A stretch of DNA of 64,000 bases. It comes from Rhodopseudomonas palustris. Lineage in GTDB: Bacteria > Pseudomonadota > Alphaproteobacteria > Rhizobiales > Xanthobacteraceae. Location: NCBI GenBank assembly GCA_016215605.1, contig JACRJB010000053.1, forward strand, positions 62,001 to 126,000, in the 5' to 3' direction. How positions within the stretch are numbered: the stretch's first letter is position 1; each line of letters starts with the position of its first letter. A model generated the notes under the pieces. It did not search any database and was not told the DNA's origin. It saw only the letters and a program-made list of their open reading frames with translations. Shown here one piece after another: positions 61,792-64,000 of the stretch. The position numbers and the translations under genes are program-made.

Positions 61792-62649
61792 ATGCATACT
61801 TCGATCCTGCAGCATCTCCATCTCGGGGGCGCGAACCTGAGCTACCGCAAGAAATTCCGCCTGTTCTTCACCGTCGCGTGCGTCGTCACGGTGCTCGGCG
61901 GCGTCAAGACCGCCGTGCATTACTTCGGGCTGGAGTTTCTCGAGCTGAACCGGCTCCTGACGAGCGGCATCGGCGGCGCGATTTTCATCATCGGCTTCCT
62001 GCTGTCGAGCATCCTGGCCGACTACAAGGAGGCGGAGCGCATCCCTGCGGACGTCCGCAATTCGATCGAGGCGATCGATGGCGACCTCGAATGCTTCGCC
62101 TCGGACAATTCCGAGTTCGATCTCGCGACCTGTCGCGGCATACTGCTCTCGATCCTGGACCGGCTCCGTTCCGGCCTCGAACATTCCAACGGGCACAAGA
62201 ACATTCCTCCGGTGCTGGAAGAGATAACCAAGCTGACTCCGATCTTCGGGCGGCTCGAAGGCATGGGATTGGCGGCCAACTTCGTCGTCCGGCTGCGCAC
62301 GTCGCAGGATGTTCTGCGCAGGTCCATGCTGCGCATCTATCAGATCCAGCGCGTGGAGTTCGTTCCGTCGGTACACGTCCTCGTTCAGACGCTGGTGTTC
62401 GCGATCGTCATCATGATGCTCTTCCTCAAGACCGAGGGCGATCCGGCGTCGGCGATGATGTTCGGCTTCATAAGCTACATGTTCGTCTACGCGCTGTACC
62501 TGGTCCGGCTTCTCGAACAGCCGTTCGCGCAGGGGCACGGATCGCTCGACGACGTCAGCCTCTTCCTCTTGGATGAGCTTCGCGAAAGTCTGCGTAAGTC
62601 CCTTGCCGAGGTCACGTCGTCGGCGCCCCACTCACTTCAGGAGATTTGA
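61792..62649 (+). CDS. Bestrophin-like (DUF4239) membrane protein
   Basis: 285 residues. Two membrane pairs: FFTVACVVTVLGGVKTAVHYFGL with SGIGGAIFIIGFLLSSILADYKEAERI, and later VLVQTLVFAIVIMMLFLKT with MMFGFISYMFVYALYLVRLLEQPF. Between lie soluble helices (NSIEAIDGDLECFASDNSEFDL). This layout is that of DUF4239/bestrophin-like anion channels in bacteria; role unknown. It lies between metal genes and shares their operon. Confidence 0.65.
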   Translation: MHTSILQHLHLGGANLSYRKKFRLFFTVACVVTVLGGVKTAVHYFGLEFLELNRLLTSGIGGAIFIIGFLLSSILADYKEAERIPADVRNSIEAIDGDLECFASDNSEFDLATCRGILLSILDRLRSGLEHSNGHKNIPPVLEEITKLTPIFGRLEGMGLAANFVVRLRTSQDVLRRSMLRIYQIQRVEFVPSVHVLVQTLVFAIVIMMLFLKTEGDPASAMMFGFISYMFVYALYLVRLLEQPFAQGHGSLDDVSLFLLDELRESLRKSLAEVTSSAPHSLQEI

Positions 62650-62650
62650 C

Positions 62651-63550
62651 ATGCACGGCGGTGGATCCACTGGAACGGCGGCGGCAAAGCACGCCACGCG
62701 GCTCGCTTGGGCTTTGGGCCTCACGGCGACCTACCTGTTGGCCGAGGTGGTCGGAGGGCTGATTACAGGTAGTCTGGCTCTTCTGGCTGACGCCGCCCAC
62801 ATGTTGACCGACGTGGGCGGACTGGGTCTTGCGCTTCTCGCCATCCGCTTCGCGGCGAAGGAAGCGACCCCGCGACGGACCTACGGGTATCTTCGGATGG
62901 AAGTGCTATCCGCGCTGGCCAACGCCGTCGTTCTGCTTCTGCTGACGGTCTACATTCTTTACGAAGCCTATCAGAGGTTTCTGGGGCCGCCCGAAGTCCT
63001 CGGCGGACCTATGCTGATCGTGGCGACGGTCGGACTGATCGTGAATCTGATCAGCATGAGACTTCTGATGGGCGGATCGTCGGAAAGCCTCAACGTGCGA
63101 GGCGCCTATCTCGAAGTGCTCGGTGACATGCTCGGCTCCATCGGGGTCATCGTGGCCGCCCTCCTCATGATTTGGAAAGGATGGGTTCTGGCCGATCCGA
63201 TCATCGGAGCGGGAATCGGACTGTTCATCGTGCCCCGGACCCTCGGGTTGCTCAGGCAGGTGACGCACATCCTCATGGAGGGCACTCCGGCGAATGTCGA
63301 CATTGGTACGCTCGAAGCGAAGCTGAAGCTTATCGCCGGCGTCGTCGCCGTGCATGACCTCCACGTATGGACCGTCACGTCCGGCTTCGATGCGATGAGC
63401 TGTCATCTGGTGGTGGAGGATCTGTCGAAAGGAAGGCAAGCTTTGCAGGAAGCGCGCCGTCTGATGAAAGACGACTTCAAGATCGATCACGTCACGATCC
63501 AGATCGACGACGAGGCGATCAGAAACGAGGAGCCAGTTTTGCACGTTTGA
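62651..63550 (+). CDS. czcD: Cation diffusion facilitator (CzcD-like), TM5 His replaced by Glu
   Basis: 299 residues with six membrane helices. TM2 has HMLTDVGG (His50, Asp54). TM5 has YLEVLGDMLGSIGVI, where the usual HVLGD is EVLGD: Glu155 and Asp159 stand for the His/Asp pair. The C-terminal cytoplasmic domain has VVAVHDLHVWTVTSGFDAMSCHLVV. CDF proteins exchange Zn, Co or Cd for protons. The His-to-Glu change may alter specificity. Last gene of the operon, with a hairpin after it. Confidence 0.86.
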   Translation: MHGGGSTGTAAAKHATRLAWALGLTATYLLAEVVGGLITGSLALLADAAHMLTDVGGLGLALLAIRFAAKEATPRRTYGYLRMEVLSALANAVVLLLLTVYILYEAYQRFLGPPEVLGGPMLIVATVGLIVNLISMRLLMGGSSESLNVRGAYLEVLGDMLGSIGVIVAALLMIWKGWVLADPIIGAGIGLFIVPRTLGLLRQVTHILMEGTPANVDIGTLEAKLKLIAGVVAVHDLHVWTVTSGFDAMSCHLVVEDLSKGRQALQEARRLMKDDFKIDHVTIQIDDEAIRNEEPVLHV

Positions 63551-63576
63551 CGAATCAAAGACTCCTAAAGGATTCA

Positions 63577-63609
63577 CACCGTCTTTCGTCAGATCGACGA
63601 CAGACGGTG
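63577..63609 (+). terminator. Hairpin after the CDF gene
   Basis: CACCGTCT and AGACGGTG (eight pairs) enclose a smaller CGTC/GACG stem; CATTTTG follows. A plausible intrinsic terminator, though the T run is only four bases. Confidence 0.5.
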
Positions 63610-63716
63610 CATTTTGCCAAGGCCACGTCGCTCGCCTTCCGGTGTGGCGGTCTGGGAAGACCGACCTCCGGCGCTCCGTGGGAATCCTCTCGCGTAACGA
63701 TGTGCGTGGCTGTCGC

Positions 63717-64000
63717 CTAGAGGCTGGTCGCGCGCAACCGCAGTGCATTTCCCACCACGGTTACCGAAGACAGCGCCATGGCAGCCGCGGCGATGATCGG
63801 AGAGAGCAGCAGCCCGAAAGTCGGGTACAGGACCCCCGCGGCTATCGGAATGCCTGCCGCGTTGTAGATGAACGCGAAGAACAGGTTCTGCCGGATGTTG
63901 CTCATCGTCGCCTCCGAGAGGCGGCGGGCCCGGACGATGCCGCCGAGATCGCCCTTGAGCAGCGTGACGCCGGCGCTCTCCATGGCCACGTCGGTGCCGG
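63717..64000 (-). CDS. copA: Cu+-type P1B ATPase (CopA), C-terminal end (cut by window edge)
   Basis: The last 93 residues only. [18 protein letters not shown] is the end of the P-domain. The final two helices read [20 protein letters not shown] and [20 protein letters not shown], giving the Y-N and M-x-x-S-S motifs of the copper class (P1B-1). The rest is beyond the right edge. It is convergent with the CDF gene. Confidence 0.85.
   Translation of the reverse strand, partial: GTDVAMESAGVTLLKGDLGGIVRARRLSEATMSNIRQNLFFAFIYNAAGIPIAAGVLYPTFGLLLSPIIAAAAMALSSVTVVGNALRLRATSL

Overview
The window looks like a high-GC alphaproteobacterial chromosome of the Bradyrhizobium/Rhodopseudomonas group. The evidence is a SAM-II riboswitch in front of metZ, a long alphaproteobacterial dcd, an Irr-type iron control element next to an mbfA-like gene, and many rhizobial small-protein families. 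It divides into a conserved backbone (1 to about 8416) and an accessory island that starts right after a tRNA-Gly(CCC) gene and runs past the right edge.

Backbone (1-8416): the 5' part of metZ with its SAM-II leader and intrinsic terminator, dcd, a coupled MNT/HEPN pair, a Uma2-type nuclease-fold protein, a sorbosone-dehydrogenase-like lipoprotein, an unknown gene, a MATE exporter, an O6-alkylguanine-DNA alkyltransferase and the tRNA.

Island part 1 (8417-14640) is defence-like and partly decayed. A frameshifted HEPN/DUF4145-like gene is followed by a tight cassette: a middle-component-like protein, a Rad50/SMC-like ATPase with a zinc hook, and a nuclease effector split over two frames. The split sits at a textbook -1 frameshift site: a Shine-Dalgarno-like AGGGGG, then G GGA AAA, directly before the UAG stop. 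I regard this as the most interesting object in the window. Two broken small genes follow.

Island part 2 (14780-26604) handles metals. An RcnR-like sensor faces a His-rich P1B ATPase that lacks the CPx motif. A chemoreceptor follows, then an NreB-like MFS exporter diverging from an NreA/CsoR-like regulator that leads a CnrA-like RND pump. The two sensor promoters share a GTATAGGGTA sequence.

Island part 3 (26613-40901) is an element-maintenance block. It has a coupled operon of five unknown genes, a divergent tyrosine recombinase between two coupled partners, an S24-type repressor with an inverted-repeat operator in front of the recombinase operon, a soluble FtsH-like AAA+/M41 protein, a metallophosphoesterase and an HNH protein.

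Island part 4 (41023-49861) concerns envelope and iron. Two COG4705-like membrane proteins, a PepSY protein, a PmrAB-like two-component system and a PAP2 phosphatase are tied together by three copies of a PmrA-like direct repeat. An mbfA-like ferritin/CCC1 iron exporter and an orphan encapsulated-ferritin-like gene diverge from a single Irr-type palindrome, with a cytochrome b561 next to them.

Island part 5 (50037-64000) is a second metal block: an Rpn-like nuclease, a CzcCBA-type RND system, a small periplasmic protein, an OpgC-like acyltransferase, a ZntA-type ATPase, a bestrophin-like membrane protein, a CDF exporter, and the C-terminus of a CopA-type Cu ATPase at the edge. No conjugation genes, insertion sequences, CRISPR arrays or rRNA are visible. 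All family names are read from motifs and memory; no database search was run.
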